This document shows positions 32,464 through 44,081 of a DNA stretch of 64,000 bases, one piece after another. How positions within the stretch are numbered: position 1 is the first letter of the stretch; every line of letters begins with the position of its first letter. Origin of the DNA: Narthecium ossifragum (Eukaryota > Streptophyta > Magnoliopsida > Dioscoreales > Nartheciaceae); assembly GCA_963920575.1 (NCBI GenBank), contig OY986967.1, positions 11,588,061 to 11,652,060 on the forward strand. The letters run 5' to 3'. Position numbers and translations under genes: made by a program. The notes beneath the pieces are model-generated. The model saw only the letters and a program-made list of their open reading frames with translations, was not told the DNA's origin and did no database searches.

Positions 32464-34886
32464 TGTGAGGGCCCGTCCCTCATACCTGACTCGACCACGT
32501 GGGTCGAGAGCCGGTTTCCTGTTGGTTTGGTTCCGCGTCGGGCACGATCAGGCGATCGTGTGGCGGTTTTGGACCCCGGGGGCATTTTGGTAAATATGCC
32601 CTCTGGTGGTCGGTTTCACACCCGCGTTTCACACACTGACTTTGATTGATGTATGTGTTTGATTAGAATCCCTAGGGTGCGTCCGATCGGAGGATCGGAG
32701 CTCGATCGGGAAAGATCGATTTGGACGGCTGAGATAGATTTGGAATTTCTATATAAGGCCTGTCTCTTTCTCTCTTTCCTTCTCTCCTTCACCTGTCATT
32801 CTCTTCCCTTCTCTCTCTCTCCTTCGGCTGAGGTAGGGTTTGGAGATTGGGCTTTCGGAGCTTGGATCTTGGCGGCTCGGCTGGTGGCACGCGTGGGGGA
32901 GCTCCCCTACTTGCTCAAGTAGGTGTTTCTACCTCGATCCTTGGATCGGGTTCTCCTAGGATAGGTTTTATGTGCTTTCACTGTAGGAATACATGTTAGA
33001 ATGGTTTGTAACTCTTTGTATGTGTAGCATAACTCAGTTCTTGTATTCCTACGTTGAGATTTCGGTATTTGAACGGTTAGTTTCCATATTATCGCCGTTT
33101 TGTCGGTTTTTGTCCATTTGGACTTAGATAAGAGATTTAACCATCGAAAACTGGATTTCTTCACTCCATTAGCTTTCCCTTTGCTAAATATACTTGCTTG
33201 CAAGATTTCATCCTATTTCAATTTGATTTGATACTTCAAATCCAAAGAAATGGATTTTCGGCACTGTTCTGATGAACTGTGCCAAGGCTCGACGGTCGAT
33301 CGGTGCATCGACCGTCCAGTGTAGTTTTACCCTTTCTGGGCCTGACGGTCGACCGTCAGATCGATCGTCAGGCTCTGTCGGGATTTTGGGCTCCCACGGT
33401 CGATGGATCGATTGACCGTGGGATCTCCTCCTTTTCGCCTTTTTCCTGACGGTCGACCGTCGGATCGACCGTCGCATCGACCGTCAGGCGCTGTTTGGTT
33501 TTGGGCTTCTCAGGGTCGATGGATGGTTTGACCGCCGCCCTTGGTTTTCTTCGCATGGGTGTCACGGTCGATCGCCGGATCGACCGTGGCATCATCCGTG
33601 GCCTCACGGTCGATCCCCGGATCGACCGTAACATCCTCCGTGACCCTTTGAACTTGTTTTTCTGGTATTTCTTGGATGGTTTCGAAGGGGGATTAGTATC
33701 TAAACATGTTGGGAAACATGTAAGGGGGATTTGATGAGGTTTTCAAAGGATTTCCATTTGGTTTGAGATTGATTCAGATGTTCTTTCCTTTTTAGAAAAC
33801 CTATGGTTCTACTTGCAATTAATATATGATTGATTGTAGTGAAATGCTCAGTTGATTGCTTAGCCATTAGCTAACTATGAGTGCTAGCGAATGAGGAATT
33901 GGGGAACCTTAGCCTCTTGCCGGCGAGTGCCGAGGGCTATTGTATATCTGTTGAACTTTTAACTGTTGATGTGGCACGTAGAGACATCTAGGATAGATGT
34001 TTGCCTAGGCTCATGCATTGTATGCATTAGTGGCATTTGAGGTTAGGCGGGCGATGGTTTAGGTCGCCGATCCGAGGCTCTCGGGTAGCTCGGATCTAGC
34101 CTTAGGATCGTGGATGGGTAGTCAGGAGTAGGGTGTGATTGTTGATCAAGTCTCATGTCTTTGAGGATTTACGCTAGCTGACTCTGATCATTGTTGAGGT
34201 TTAGAAGTCGGGTTGTCTTCCGAAGCTAAGTTCTAAGGATGGGTGTCGACGTCCCTGACATGGTCCCCAGGCGGTGGTTTCCTGCTGGGTAATGGTGATC
34301 CTACTGGTTCCGGTTCTTTCCTCCCAGCGTGTTGGTTGAGTTTCCCAGCGTGGTCGGTTGAGAAGAGTAGGATCCCTTGGGGAGTCGACAGGGTTGTGGG
34401 ACCCGTGGCATCCGTTAGACTTGAGCTGGAAGACAACTCTGTTGTTGTTTTCCTCCCTTCAGTGTGTCGTAAAGTAGAACCCTACTGGGCTTATCGCTCA
34501 CTCCTACCCGGGCTGCGTTTCCAGGTGCAGGCGGCAGTTCTTCTTCGGTGGAGCCGGCAGGATCGGCTTTTGGCGGCGCGAGTACTTCCAGAGGCGCTTG
34601 AGGACGCTTGGAGGATTACCAGTTGTACCCTTTTGATACATATGTGTATATGATGTAAACTTCTGAGGATTTTGGAGTATTGTATTAAATCTATCTCTTG
34701 GGAGCTTTTGTATTAAATCTGAATTGTACAACTTGATGATATATGATAATTAAATCTGCTTAGCCTCTGGAATATAACTATTTAAATTATCCGTCTTTTC
34801 CGCTTTGTACCGCGCCGGTTGATGATGAATAGTGTTAGGACCCTCACGCCTCGTCCTAGATGGGTTTTCTGGGTTGGGGTGTGACA
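32464..34886 (+). repeat. CH2 5' LTR
   Basis: TGTGAGGGCCCGTCCC...GGTGTGACA, 2,423 bp. TATATAAG lies at 32750-32757, followed by a pyrimidine-rich stretch as expected near a start site. The dyad cluster (33291-33645) is about 540 bp downstream of the TATA, so it is probably transcribed. A hairpin closes the LTR end (about 34841-34885). Confidence 0.92.
33291..33645 (+). promoter_or_regulatory. GGTCGATC dyad cluster in CH2 5' LTR
   Basis: First pair: GACGGTCGAT (33291-33300) facing ATCGACCGTC (33307-33316). About six further pairs follow, including GACGGTCGACCGTC palindromes. The 3' LTR copy (40676-41030) has the same order with a few base changes, some of them restoring arms. Confidence 0.75.
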
Positions 34887-34889
34887 ACT

Positions 34890-34901
34890 TGGTATCAGAG
34901 C
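34890..34901 (+). promoter_or_regulatory. CH2 primer-binding site (initiator tRNA-Met)
   Basis: TGGTATCAGAGC, 3 nt after the LTR end. Confidence 0.92.
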
Positions 34902-35090
34902 AGGCTGTAGGTCCCAGGGATAGGATTAGGCTTGCGGTTGAGGTTTTAAGCGCGTTTTGGGATAGTTCTAGGAGTAGAGCATCCCTGTGTGCTTGACTAT
35001 GCTCATGTGTGTTATGCTTTTCCTTTAATGATTGCTGTTGTGTTTTGGTTTCTTACGGGTGGACACTTGTCGTCTCTGTTGAACGTGCAG

Positions 35091-36223
35091 ATGTCAGGGA
35101 GCAGGGCTAGCTGTCCAGTGTTGGGTCAGGGTACCGCGCGCGACCAGCGCGCTGCCCGACGGGCCTTAGGGGCGAACACAGCCGTGCCCCGTGTACCTGC
35201 ACGAGAGCCAGAGCCGAGGATTGAGGTCGTGGTGGAGGAGGATGCTTCATTCATCGCCGAGGAGGTCTCTCCTCCACTCGACCAGCGTGCTGTTGCGACA
35301 GCGGTGGTCGACTTCCAGAGGCTGAACCCTCGTAGGTTCAGCGGTACTGGAGGCGACCCAGCGGTGGCGGACGACTGGCTGGAGGGAGTCAGTCGCGTCC
35401 TTGACACTCTTTTCTTCCAGGATGACCGAGTTAGGGTCAGACTTGCCATGTTCCATCTCGACGGGGACGCTTTGGACTGGTGGCGCTCTTTCCAGGCCGC
35501 CAGGGACGGGAGTGACCCATCGTGGGCCGTGTTCCGTTGTTCGTTTCTCGGCGCGTACTTTCCCCGCAGTGCGCGCTCGGCCCTTGTTCGTGAGTACCAG
35601 GCCCTTTCTCAGGATACTCAGTCGGTTGTTCAGTACGCTGCTAGGTTCACGAGACTTGCCAGATTTGCCAGGGCGGTGTCGGCGGATCCTCTTGCCAGAG
35701 CTGAGCAGTTCCAGTGGGGGTTAGGCCCGAGCTCAGGCATCTGATCGCGACTCAGTGATCTAGTACGTACGTAGAGGTGTTGGACTGCGCCTTGGCAGTT
35801 GAGGCTCAGTTGCAGGAGCCGGGGTCCAGGGCAGTCCAGACTGCGTCGTCTGCGAGCACCAGTGGCGGAGTGCAGCCACAGAGGGCAGCTCAGGGCAGAT
35901 GAGGTTCGTGGAGGCCACGTTAGAGGTACCTACGACGCCAGCAGCCGTACCAGCGTTACCCACCCCAGCACCAGCAGCAGCCCAGGCAGGGAGGCCAGCC
36001 ACTTCTTCCAGCTGGGCCTCAGGGGCAGACGTCCGGAGGAGGCCAGAGCCAGCAGCTAGCGCTTGGTCCTCCTGTGTGCTTTGAGTGCCGGCAGACGGGG
36101 CACTTTCGCAGAGATTGTCCGACGTTGAGGGTACAGTTCGCTCGTGGCGGAGCAGGCGGAGGTTGGCGGACACCAGGCGCCGGGAGAGGTAGAGGTCGCG
36201 GCGGAGGTCAAGGCGGACCCTGA
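35091..36223 (+). pseudogene. gag: CH2 gag
   Basis: I chose ATG 35091 (MSGSRAS) because it matches the CH1 start. Capsid core: VDFQRLNPRRFSGTGGDP (about 35310), LDGDALDWWRSFQ (35458), YFPRSARSALVREYQALSQ (about 35550). One frame change near 35725 follows WGLGP, then stops (e.g. near 35756). The Gln/Pro-rich stretch has further disruption. The zinc knuckle CFECRQTGHFRRDC (36077-36118) is intact, unlike CH1. TGA at 36221-36223 separates gag from protease, in the pol frame. Confidence 0.88.
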
Positions 36224-36913
36224 GGGGGAGTGTACGCACTTCCAGACTGCGAGTACCCAGACTTTGTTCAGCCACCCTTCCAGCCTTACCAGTACCAGCC
36301 ACCCCAGCAGACTCTAGCACTTCCACCAGCTCCAGTTGACCCTCCTATTCTCAGAGTTACCTTCCAGCTTTTCAGTTCATTTGTAGATGTTCTGATAGAT
36401 TCTGGGGCATCTCATTCCTTTGTAGCTAGCGACTGTGTGGCATCGCTAAGGCTAGAGACTGAGCCACTTGGAGTCCCACTACACTTAGACACACCCGTCG
36501 GCGGAGGAGCTCGTGTTGAGCTGATCTGCTGTTCTTGCGAGTTGGAGCTTGGGGGCCTCCGTGTCTTTCTAGACCTTCGGGTGCTAGACATGGTCGGGTT
36601 CGACGTGATTCTCGATATGGATTGGCTGACGTCATACCGAGCCGTCATCGACTGTGGCCGTCGTAGGGTGACTGCTTGGACACCTGACGGCGCTCGTTTC
36701 ATTCTGTTGGGAGATCGCCAGTCGGCCGATTCCCTCCTATGTGCTTGTCTTCCCAGGCGCGAGGGCCAGCTGTCAGCTTTACTGGCATGCCTTTCCTTGT
36801 TCGCTGCAGAGGGCAGTCGAGAGGGCAGTTTGCCTACAGTTGTTTGTGAGTTTGCTGACGTCTTCCCAGACGAGCTACCGGGCCTTCCTCCTTCCAGAGC
36901 GGTAGACTTTTAG
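36224..36913 (+). pseudogene. CH2 protease
   Basis: Open between the stops at 36221 and 36911. Active site LIDSGASHSFVAS (about 36390-36430), then GFDVILDMDWLTSYRAVIDC and the linker into RT (ADVFPDELPGLPP). A TAG at 36911-36913 follows AVDF, the join to RT. Confidence 0.88.
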
Positions 36914-38181
36914 ATAGATCTTGTACCGGGTACCGGGCCGATCTTTCTGCCAGCTTTCAGGATGGCACCAGCAGAGCAGAGGGAGCTGAGGGTCCAGCTG
37001 GACGGGTTGATCGGCAGAGGTTTCATCCGTCCCAGCACGTCACCTTGGGCAGCTCCTGTATTGTTCGCAAAGAAGAAGGACGGTACGCTTCGTCTTTGCA
37101 TTGATTACAGGAAGTTGAACAGGGTGACGGTGAAGAACAAGTATCCGATGCCGAGGATCAATGACTTGTTCGACCAGCTCCGAGGCTCTTCGGTCTTTTC
37201 GAAGATCGATCTCCGTACCGGCTATCACCAGTTGCGGATTCGGGATTGCGACATCCCGAAGACGGCTTTCCGTACGAGGTACGGGTTGTACGAGTTCACG
37301 GTGATGCCGTTCGGCTTGACGAATGCACCGGCGGCGTTCATGGATCTGATGCAGAGGGTCTTCCGACCGTACTTAGATCAGTTTGTGGTGATCTTCGTCG
37401 ACGACATCCTAGTCTACTCACGTATCGCGGAGGAGCACGGGCAGCATCTGAGGATAGTGTTGCAGTTGTTGAGGGGGCATAGGTTGTATGCCAAAGCCTC
37501 CAAATGTGAGTTTTGGCTTCCTGAGGTGCAGTTTCTGGGGCACGTGGTGTCAGCGGCAGGTATTTAAGTTGATCCTGCCAAGATTGAAGCAGTGCTACAG
37601 TGGCAGAGATCGGCGACAGTGTTCGAGGTCCGCAGCTTCCTCGGCTTGGCAGGTTACTACAGGAGGTTCGTGCGGGACTTCTCCAGGGTTGCAGGGCCGC
37701 TAACCAGGTTGACACAGAAGGCGGTCCCATTTGCTTGGGATGAAGCTTGTGAGCAGGCTTTCATCCAGTTGAGGACCAGGCTGACGAGTGCACCGATCCT
37801 TATAGTTCCAGAGCGAGACGTCGGCTACAGTGTCTACTGCGACGCCAGTGGGGAGGGTCTAGGCTGTGTACTTATGCAGGAGGGCCATGTGGTGGCCTAC
37901 GGTTCCAGGCAGCTGAAGACCCATGAGAGGAGCTATCCAGTCCACGATCTCGAGCTTGCGGCGGTTGTCTTCGCTCTGAAGACGTGGCGGCACTACCTCT
38001 ACGGTGAGCGGTTCTCGGTGTACTCTGATCATAAGAGTTTGAGGCACGTCTTTGCCAAGCGTGACCTCAACCTCAGGCAGCGGCGATGGATGGAGCTTCT
38101 AGAAGACTACGACTTCTAGTTGCATTACCACCCTGGTAAGGCAAACGTCGTAGCAGACGCTCTTAGCAGGCAGACCAGAGA
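36914..38181 (+). pseudogene. pol: CH2 reverse transcriptase and RNase H
   Basis: In the same frame as protease. [16 protein letters not shown] (about 36945), [34 protein letters not shown] and the FVDD box at 37394-37405. TAA at 37565-37567. RNase [17 protein letters not shown] (about 37838), [18 protein letters not shown] and [11 protein letters not shown] with its Asp present (unlike CH1). TAG at 38117-38119, then the end motif [16 protein letters not shown]. Only point stops, no frame change. Confidence 0.9.
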
Positions 38182-39853
38182 CAGCAGAGTGACCTTGGCA
38201 GCAGTATCAGCTCGGCAGTGGCAGATGCTGGAGACAGTCAGTCAGTTTGGGCTTGACTTCGAGGACCGGGCAACAGGTGGTTTCCTGTATGCTGTTCGCA
38301 GCATTCCAGTTCTTTTGGCCAGGGTGATCAAGGCACAGGCTGGAGACCCAGAGCTCGTGGAGACCCGTGCGGTGGTCGGCACCGAGCACGCGGTTGAGGG
38401 CTGGACAGTATCGGCAGACAGTGGGCTACTCTTCAGAGGCAGAGTTGCAGTTCCAGCAGACCCGGCGTTGCGAGAGGAGATCCTTCACGAGTTCCACCAC
38501 TCCTGCTTCGCCGTTCACCCCGGGAGCACCAAGATGTACCACGACCTTCACCGACAGTTCTGGTGGTGTGGGATGAAGAGGTGAGTAGCTGAGTTCGTCT
38601 CCAGATGCCTCACCTGTCAGAGGGTGAAGGCAGAGCACAGGCGAACCCCAGGTTTGTTGCAGCCACTTTCCGTGCCAGAGTGGAAGTGGGAGCATATAGC
38701 TATGGACTTCATCACCGGGCAACCCAGGTCACCGAGGGGGAATGATGCGATTTGGGTCAGCGTCGATCGACTGACCAAATCGGCTCATTTCCTCCCCATG
38801 AGGACTACAGATCCAGTTGCCAGACTGAGCCAGAGGTACATCGACGAGGTAGTATGACTGCACGGCATCCCAGTGTCGATAGTGTCAGACAGAGATCCCA
38901 GATTCACTGGCCGGTTCTAGAACAGCTTCCAGGACTCCTTGGGGACAGCACTGACGTTCAGCACAGCTTTCCACCCTCAGACAGACGGGCAGTCAGAGCG
39001 GACTATCCAGATCTTGGTGGACATGCTCAGGGCATGTGTGCTAGACGCTGGAGGTACTTGGGAGCAGCACGTGACTTTGGTGGAGTTTGCCTACAACAAC
39101 AGTTTTCAGGGCAGTTTGGGTTTTGCACCCTTTGAGGCGTTGTACGGCAGACCGTGTCGCTCACCGGTGTGTTGGACTGAGGTTGGGGAGGCGTCCCTTA
39201 CCGGTCTGGACATCATCAGACAGTCGTCAGAGAGGTTGGCTCAGATCAGACAGAGGTTTCTGACTGTACAGAGCAGGCAGAAGAGCTACGCAGACCGCAG
39301 GCGACGACCCCTAGAGTTCGCAGTTGGCGACAGAGTGCTTCTGAAGGTGTCTCCGTGCAGAGGGTCGATCAAGTTTGGTAGCAGGGGCAAGCTAGCTCCG
39401 AGGTTCACGGGTCCTTTTGAGATCGTCAGGTGCGTGGGAGCAGTCGCCTACCAGTTAGCTCTACCTCAGCACATGTCAGCAGTTCACCCCACCTTCCACG
39501 TGTCTATGCTGAGGAAGTACATTCCAGATCCTTCTCACGTGATCAGACACGACGACCTTGAGCAGCCAGTACAGATTATGGACAGACGGGATCAGGTGCT
39601 GAGAGGCAGATTTTTACCGTTGGTCATGGTCAGGTGGAGAAATGGCAGTGCAGAAAGCTTGACATGGGAGCGAGAGGATCGCATGCGTCGGGAGTTTCCC
39701 CGACTGTTCACCCCTTCAGGTAGTTTCTTGTTGTGGGCGTTGGCGCCCCTAGCTGTAGCCTTATTTATGCAGGTAGGCTTAGTTGTTTCTCTTTTCCCTG
39801 GCTTCAACCTTGAATTTCGGGACGAAATTCTTTTTAAGGTGTTTAGGTTGTAA
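38182..39853 (+). pseudogene. pol: CH2 integrase with chromodomain-like tail
   Basis: HHCC finger (FHHSCFAVHP...CLTC, about 38490-38620), with TGA 38582-38584 between its halves. Core: Asp near 38704 (MDFITG), TGA 38855, DRDPRF (about 38890), TAG 38918, then HPQTDGQSER with catalytic Glu near 38995. GPY: GPFEIVRCVGAVAYQL (about 39415). Chromodomain-like tail: EQPVQIMDRRDQVLRGR, RWRNGSAESLTWERE (about 39630-39670). The terminal stop TAA (39851-39853) belongs to the LTR start TGTAAGG. A hydrophobic extension just before the stop is probably read-through of the pre-LTR spacer. Confidence 0.9.
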
Positions 39854-42800
39854 GGGCCCGTCCCTCATACCTGACTCGACCACGTGGGTCGAGAGCCGGT
39901 TTCCTGTTGGTTTGGTTCCGCGTCGGGCACGATCGGGCGATCGTGTGGCGGTTTTGGACCCCGGGGGCATTTTGGTAAATATACCCTCTGGTGGTCGGTT
40001 TCACACCCGCGTTCCACACACTGACTTTGATTGATGTATGTGTTTGATTAGAATCCCTAGGGTGCGTCCGATCGGAGGATCGGAGCTCGATCGGGAAAGA
40101 TCGATTTGGACGGCTGAGATAGATTTGGAATTTCTATATAAGGCCTGTCTCTTTCTCTCTTTCCTTCTCTCCTTCACCTGTCATTCTCTTCCCTTTTCTC
40201 TCTCTCCTTCGGCTGAGGTAGGGTTTGGAGATTGGGCTTTCGGAGCTTGGATATTGGCGGCTCGGCTGGTGGCACGCGTGGAGGAGCTCCCTTACTTGCT
40301 CAAGTAGGTGTTTCTACCTCGATCCTTGGATCGGGTTCTCCTAGGATAGGTTTTATGTGCTTTCACTGTAGGAATACATGTTAGAATGGTTTGTAACTCT
40401 TTGTATGTGTAGCATAACTCAGTTCTTGTATTCATACGTTGAGATTTCGGTATTTGAACGGTTAGTTTCCGTATTATCGCCGTTTTGTCGGTTTTTGTCC
40501 ATTTAGACCTAAATAAGAGATTTAACCGTCGAAAACTAGATTTCTTCACTCCATTAGCTTTCCCTTTGCTAAATATACTTGCTTGCAAGATTTCATCCTA
40601 TTTGAATTTGATTTGATACTTCAAATCCAAAGAAATGGATTTTCGGCACTGTTCTGATGAACTGTGCCAAGGCTCGACGGTCAATCGGTGCATCGACCGT
40701 CAAGTGTAGTTTTACCCTTTCTGGACTTGACGGTCGACCGTCGGATCGACTGTCGGGCTCTGTCGGGATTTTGGGCTCCCACGGTCGATGGATCGATCGA
40801 CCGTGGGATCTCCTCCTTTTCGCCTTTTACCTGACGGTCGACCGTCGGATCGACCGTCGCATCGACCGTCAGGCGCTGTTTGGTTTTGGGCTTCTCAGGG
40901 TCGTTGGATGGATCGACCGTCGCCCTTGGTTTTCTTCGCATGGGTCTCATGGTCGATCGCCGGATCGACCGTGGCATCGTCCGTGGCCTCACGGTCGATC
41001 CCCGGATCGACCGTGACATCGTCCGTGACCCTTTGAACTTGTTTTTCTGGTATTTCTTGGATGGTTTCGAAGGGGGATTAGTATCTAAACATGTTGGGAA
41101 ACATGTAAGGGGGATTTGATGAGGTTTTCAAAGGATTTCCATTTGGTTTGAGATTGATTCAGATGTTCTTTCCTTTTTAGAAAACCTATGGTTCTACTTG
41201 CAATTAATATATGATTGATTGTAGTTAAATGCTCAGTTGATTGCTTAGCCATTAGTTAGCTATGAGTGCTAGAGAATGAGGAATTGTGGAACCTTAGCCT
41301 CTTGCCGGCGAGTGCCGAGGGCTATTGTATATATGTTGAACTTTTAACTGTTGGTGTGGCATGTAGAGACATCTAGGATAGATGTTTGCCTAGGCTCATG
41401 CATTGTATGTGATAAGACGTGAAAAGTGCATAAATCACCCTTTTAACTTGGCCTTGTTAGTCTCCGAGCAAGGCCTTACTGATGGATTTTACCCTATTAC
41501 AGGTACAAGTGCCCTCAACGAGGATTGGATCAAGTTCCGAGCTTAAACGATGTCATTCGGGCCAATTTTTATGAAGAAGATCGATCCTTTATTGAAGGAG
41601 GATCGATCCTGTGCAGTACATCAAGAACAAAGCCAATCAGTTCTGAAGGATCGATCCTCACTATGGGAAGGATCGATCATTTTTGCATATTTTTCCAGTG
41701 ACAGAACGCAAATTCTAGAGGATCGATCTTCACACACTGGAGGATCGATCTTCATCGGGGCGCAGCCAGAATTCAAGAAGTAAAAGATCGATCCTTAACG
41801 GGACCAGCGATCACACGAAGCGCATGATCGATCCTCCACCCTATGAGGATCGATCCTTTGGTGCCAGCCGAGCAAAATCAATGGCCCATATCTAATCCGA
41901 GTGGGGGAGGCTTGTTTACTATAAATAGACCCCTTAGGGGGGATTTTAGGGGGATTCTCTTAGTTCTTTCTGCAGCCCTTCTAGGTTTCTTACCCAATTG
42001 AGAAGAGGACTTCTTGGAGGGAATCCATGGGAGTGGAGCTTCATCAATCTCCATCCATGGATCCAACCAAGATGAGTAGCTAACTTCCTACCTCTTGGGA
42101 TTTCCATGTAGTTGTAGGATTCTTTTGTAGTTTTCTTAGGGTTTTGATGTGTAATCTTTAGGGATTGATCTATTGTATGGATTTGAGCATTATTTCTTTT
42201 AACGACGAGTGGTTTGGGCGCGTCAGTATGCATTAGTGGCATTTGAGGTTAGGCGGGCGATGGTTTAGGTCGCCGATCCGAGGCTCTCGGGTAGCTCGGA
42301 TCTAGCCTTAGGATCGTGAATGGGTACTCAGGAGTAGGGTGTGATTGTTGATCAAGTCTCATGTCTTTGAGGATTTACGCTAGTTGACTCTGATCATTGT
42401 TGAGGTTTAGAAGTCGGGTTGTCTTCCGAAGCTAAGTTCTAAGGATGGGTGTCGACGTCCCTGACATTGTCCCCAAGCAGTGGTTTCCTGCTGGGTAATG
42501 GTGATCCTACTGGTTCCGGTTCTTTCCTCCCAGCATGTTGGTTGAGTTTCCCAGCGTGGTCGGTTGAGAAGAGTAGGATCCCTTGGGGAGTCGACAGGGT
42601 TGTGGGACCCGTGGCATCCGTTAGACTTGAGCTGGAAGACAACTCTGTTGTTGTTTTCCTCCCTTCAGTGTGCCGTAGAGTAGAACCCTACTGAGCTTAT
42701 CGCTCACTCCTACCCGGGCTGCGTTTGCAGGTGCAGGCGGCAGTTCTTCTTCGGTGGAGCTGGCAGGATCGGCTTTTGGCGGCGCGAGTACTTCCAGAGG

Positions 42801-43092
42801 CGCTTGAGGACGTTTGAAGGATTACCAGTTGTACCCTTTTGATACATATGTGTATATGATGTAAACTTCTAAGGATTTTGGAGTATTGTATTAAATCTAT
42901 TTCTTGTTAGCTTTTGTATTAAATCTGAATTGTACAACTTGATGATATATGATAATTAAATCTGCTTAGCCTCTGGAATATAACTGTTTAAATTATCCGT
43001 CTTTTCCGCTTTGTACCGCGCTGGTTGATGATGAATAGTGTTAGGACCCTCACGCCTCGTCCTGGATGGATTTTCTGGGTCGGGGTGTGACA
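39849..43092 (+). repeat. CH2 3' LTR (interrupted)
   Basis: TGTAAGGGCCCGTCCC...GGTGTGACA. Without the nested solo LTR and one GTATG it is 2,423 bp, the same as the 5' LTR. Dyad cluster at 40676-41030. Confidence 0.9.
41410..42225 (+). mobile_element. Solo LTR, Athila/Tat-like, in CH2 3' LTR
   Basis: TGATAAGACGTG...GGGCGCGTCA, 816 bp, exact TSD GTATG (41405-41409 and 42226-42230). Dyad cluster AGGATCGATCCT-type at 41575-41865, then TATA box ACTATAAATAG near 41917. Its tail (TTTTAACGACGAG) resembles the NA1/NA2 LTR end. A distinct, compact family. Confidence 0.88.
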
Positions 43093-44081
43093 AGGCAAAC
43101 TTTAGTAGTAGGACGTACTCTACCTAGCTGCTTCCTGCATCGATGACACATGTCCTACGTACGTCTTCCGAGATCTGGATAATCCTCTCTGAGTCTTCTG
43201 CAATATGGTGATGACGTCTGCTAAGATGTGCTTCCACTCCCACTCTGACACTACAAGGGGGTGGCTGCCATGGGTCTGCCGGATCTGCAACACTACTACC
43301 TGAGCACAACCTGCCATTTGCTGATGCTGTCCAATCCTCTGTCACGTGCTCCGTATCAACCGTAGCACGGATCTCCACGACCTTCGGATATCTGCCCTGG
43401 GTCTCTATCACTCTGGCTATGAGAGTTAGGATGCTGCGAACAGCAAGGAGCAAATCATTTGGAACTTGATCCTCAAAACTCAGTCCAACTGAATATCTGC
43501 CTCCGATGAGCTGACAAATCCACCAAATCTGCTCTAGCCTCTCTAACAACTGTTGATGGCTATCACCCTTAAAGGCGCTGATGTAGTGACTTTAAGCCAA
43601 GAGCTCCGGTCTCCTGGTTACTCCAGTCAACGGTCTCGCGGTCCTGGAGATGCTTCTACTGAATCTGGAATACCATCGTCGACCTCTGTCGTCGCATATC
43701 TATCTCAAGCTCAACTGAATCAACTAAGTTGTCTGTCGCTGACACGATCCATCCCCGAATCCTGCCTCTGAACGCCAAAACCTCGTACTGGGAGCCAAAT
43801 AACGCCGATGCACCCTCGACAGCTGCGATGCAAATGCCAAATATCGCTCATGCTCCTCCTTAACGTGCCAGTAGATATGATGCTATCGACGAACGCTACT
43901 CCAACTAATCAGGGTACGACCTGAAGATCCTCTACATCAGGTCTGCGAAAGCTGCTGGTGCGTTCGTAAGACCAAACGACATCATTGTGCACTCAAATAG
44001 GCCGTACCTCGTACGGAAGGCTGTCTCCGGGATGTCGCAATCCTGAATCCTCAGCTGGTGTAGTCGATGCGAAGGTCAAAT
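43093..44081 (-). pseudogene. pol: CH3 RT, RNase H-integrase linker and integrase pieces
   Basis: Reading leftward from 44081: RT piece (IDYTS..RIATSR, then VRGTAYL; about 44075-43860), a gap, then MLERLEQIWWICQ, LLAVRSILTLIARVIETQG, TVDTEHVTEDWTASANGRL (about 43549-43330), EWEWKHIL, SERIIQISEDVRRTCVIDAGSS (about 43190-43125) and EYVLLLKFA at the CH2 border. Many internal deletions. A plus-strand piece at 43553-43771 is not a gene. Confidence 0.7.

Larger units (their letters stand above)
32464..43092 (+). mobile_element. CH2: complete Tekay-like chromovirus
   Basis: 10,629 bp with TSD AGGCA (32459-32463 and 43093-43097). 5' LTR 32464-34886, tRNA-Met PBS, gag, protease, RT, RNase H, integrase with chromodomain-like tail, 3' LTR 39849-43092 interrupted by an 816-bp solo LTR. 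The first 175 bp of the two LTRs differ at about four sites, so it is younger than CH1. Pol keeps a single frame but has six in-frame stops, and gag has a frame change: it is inactive. Confidence 0.93.
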
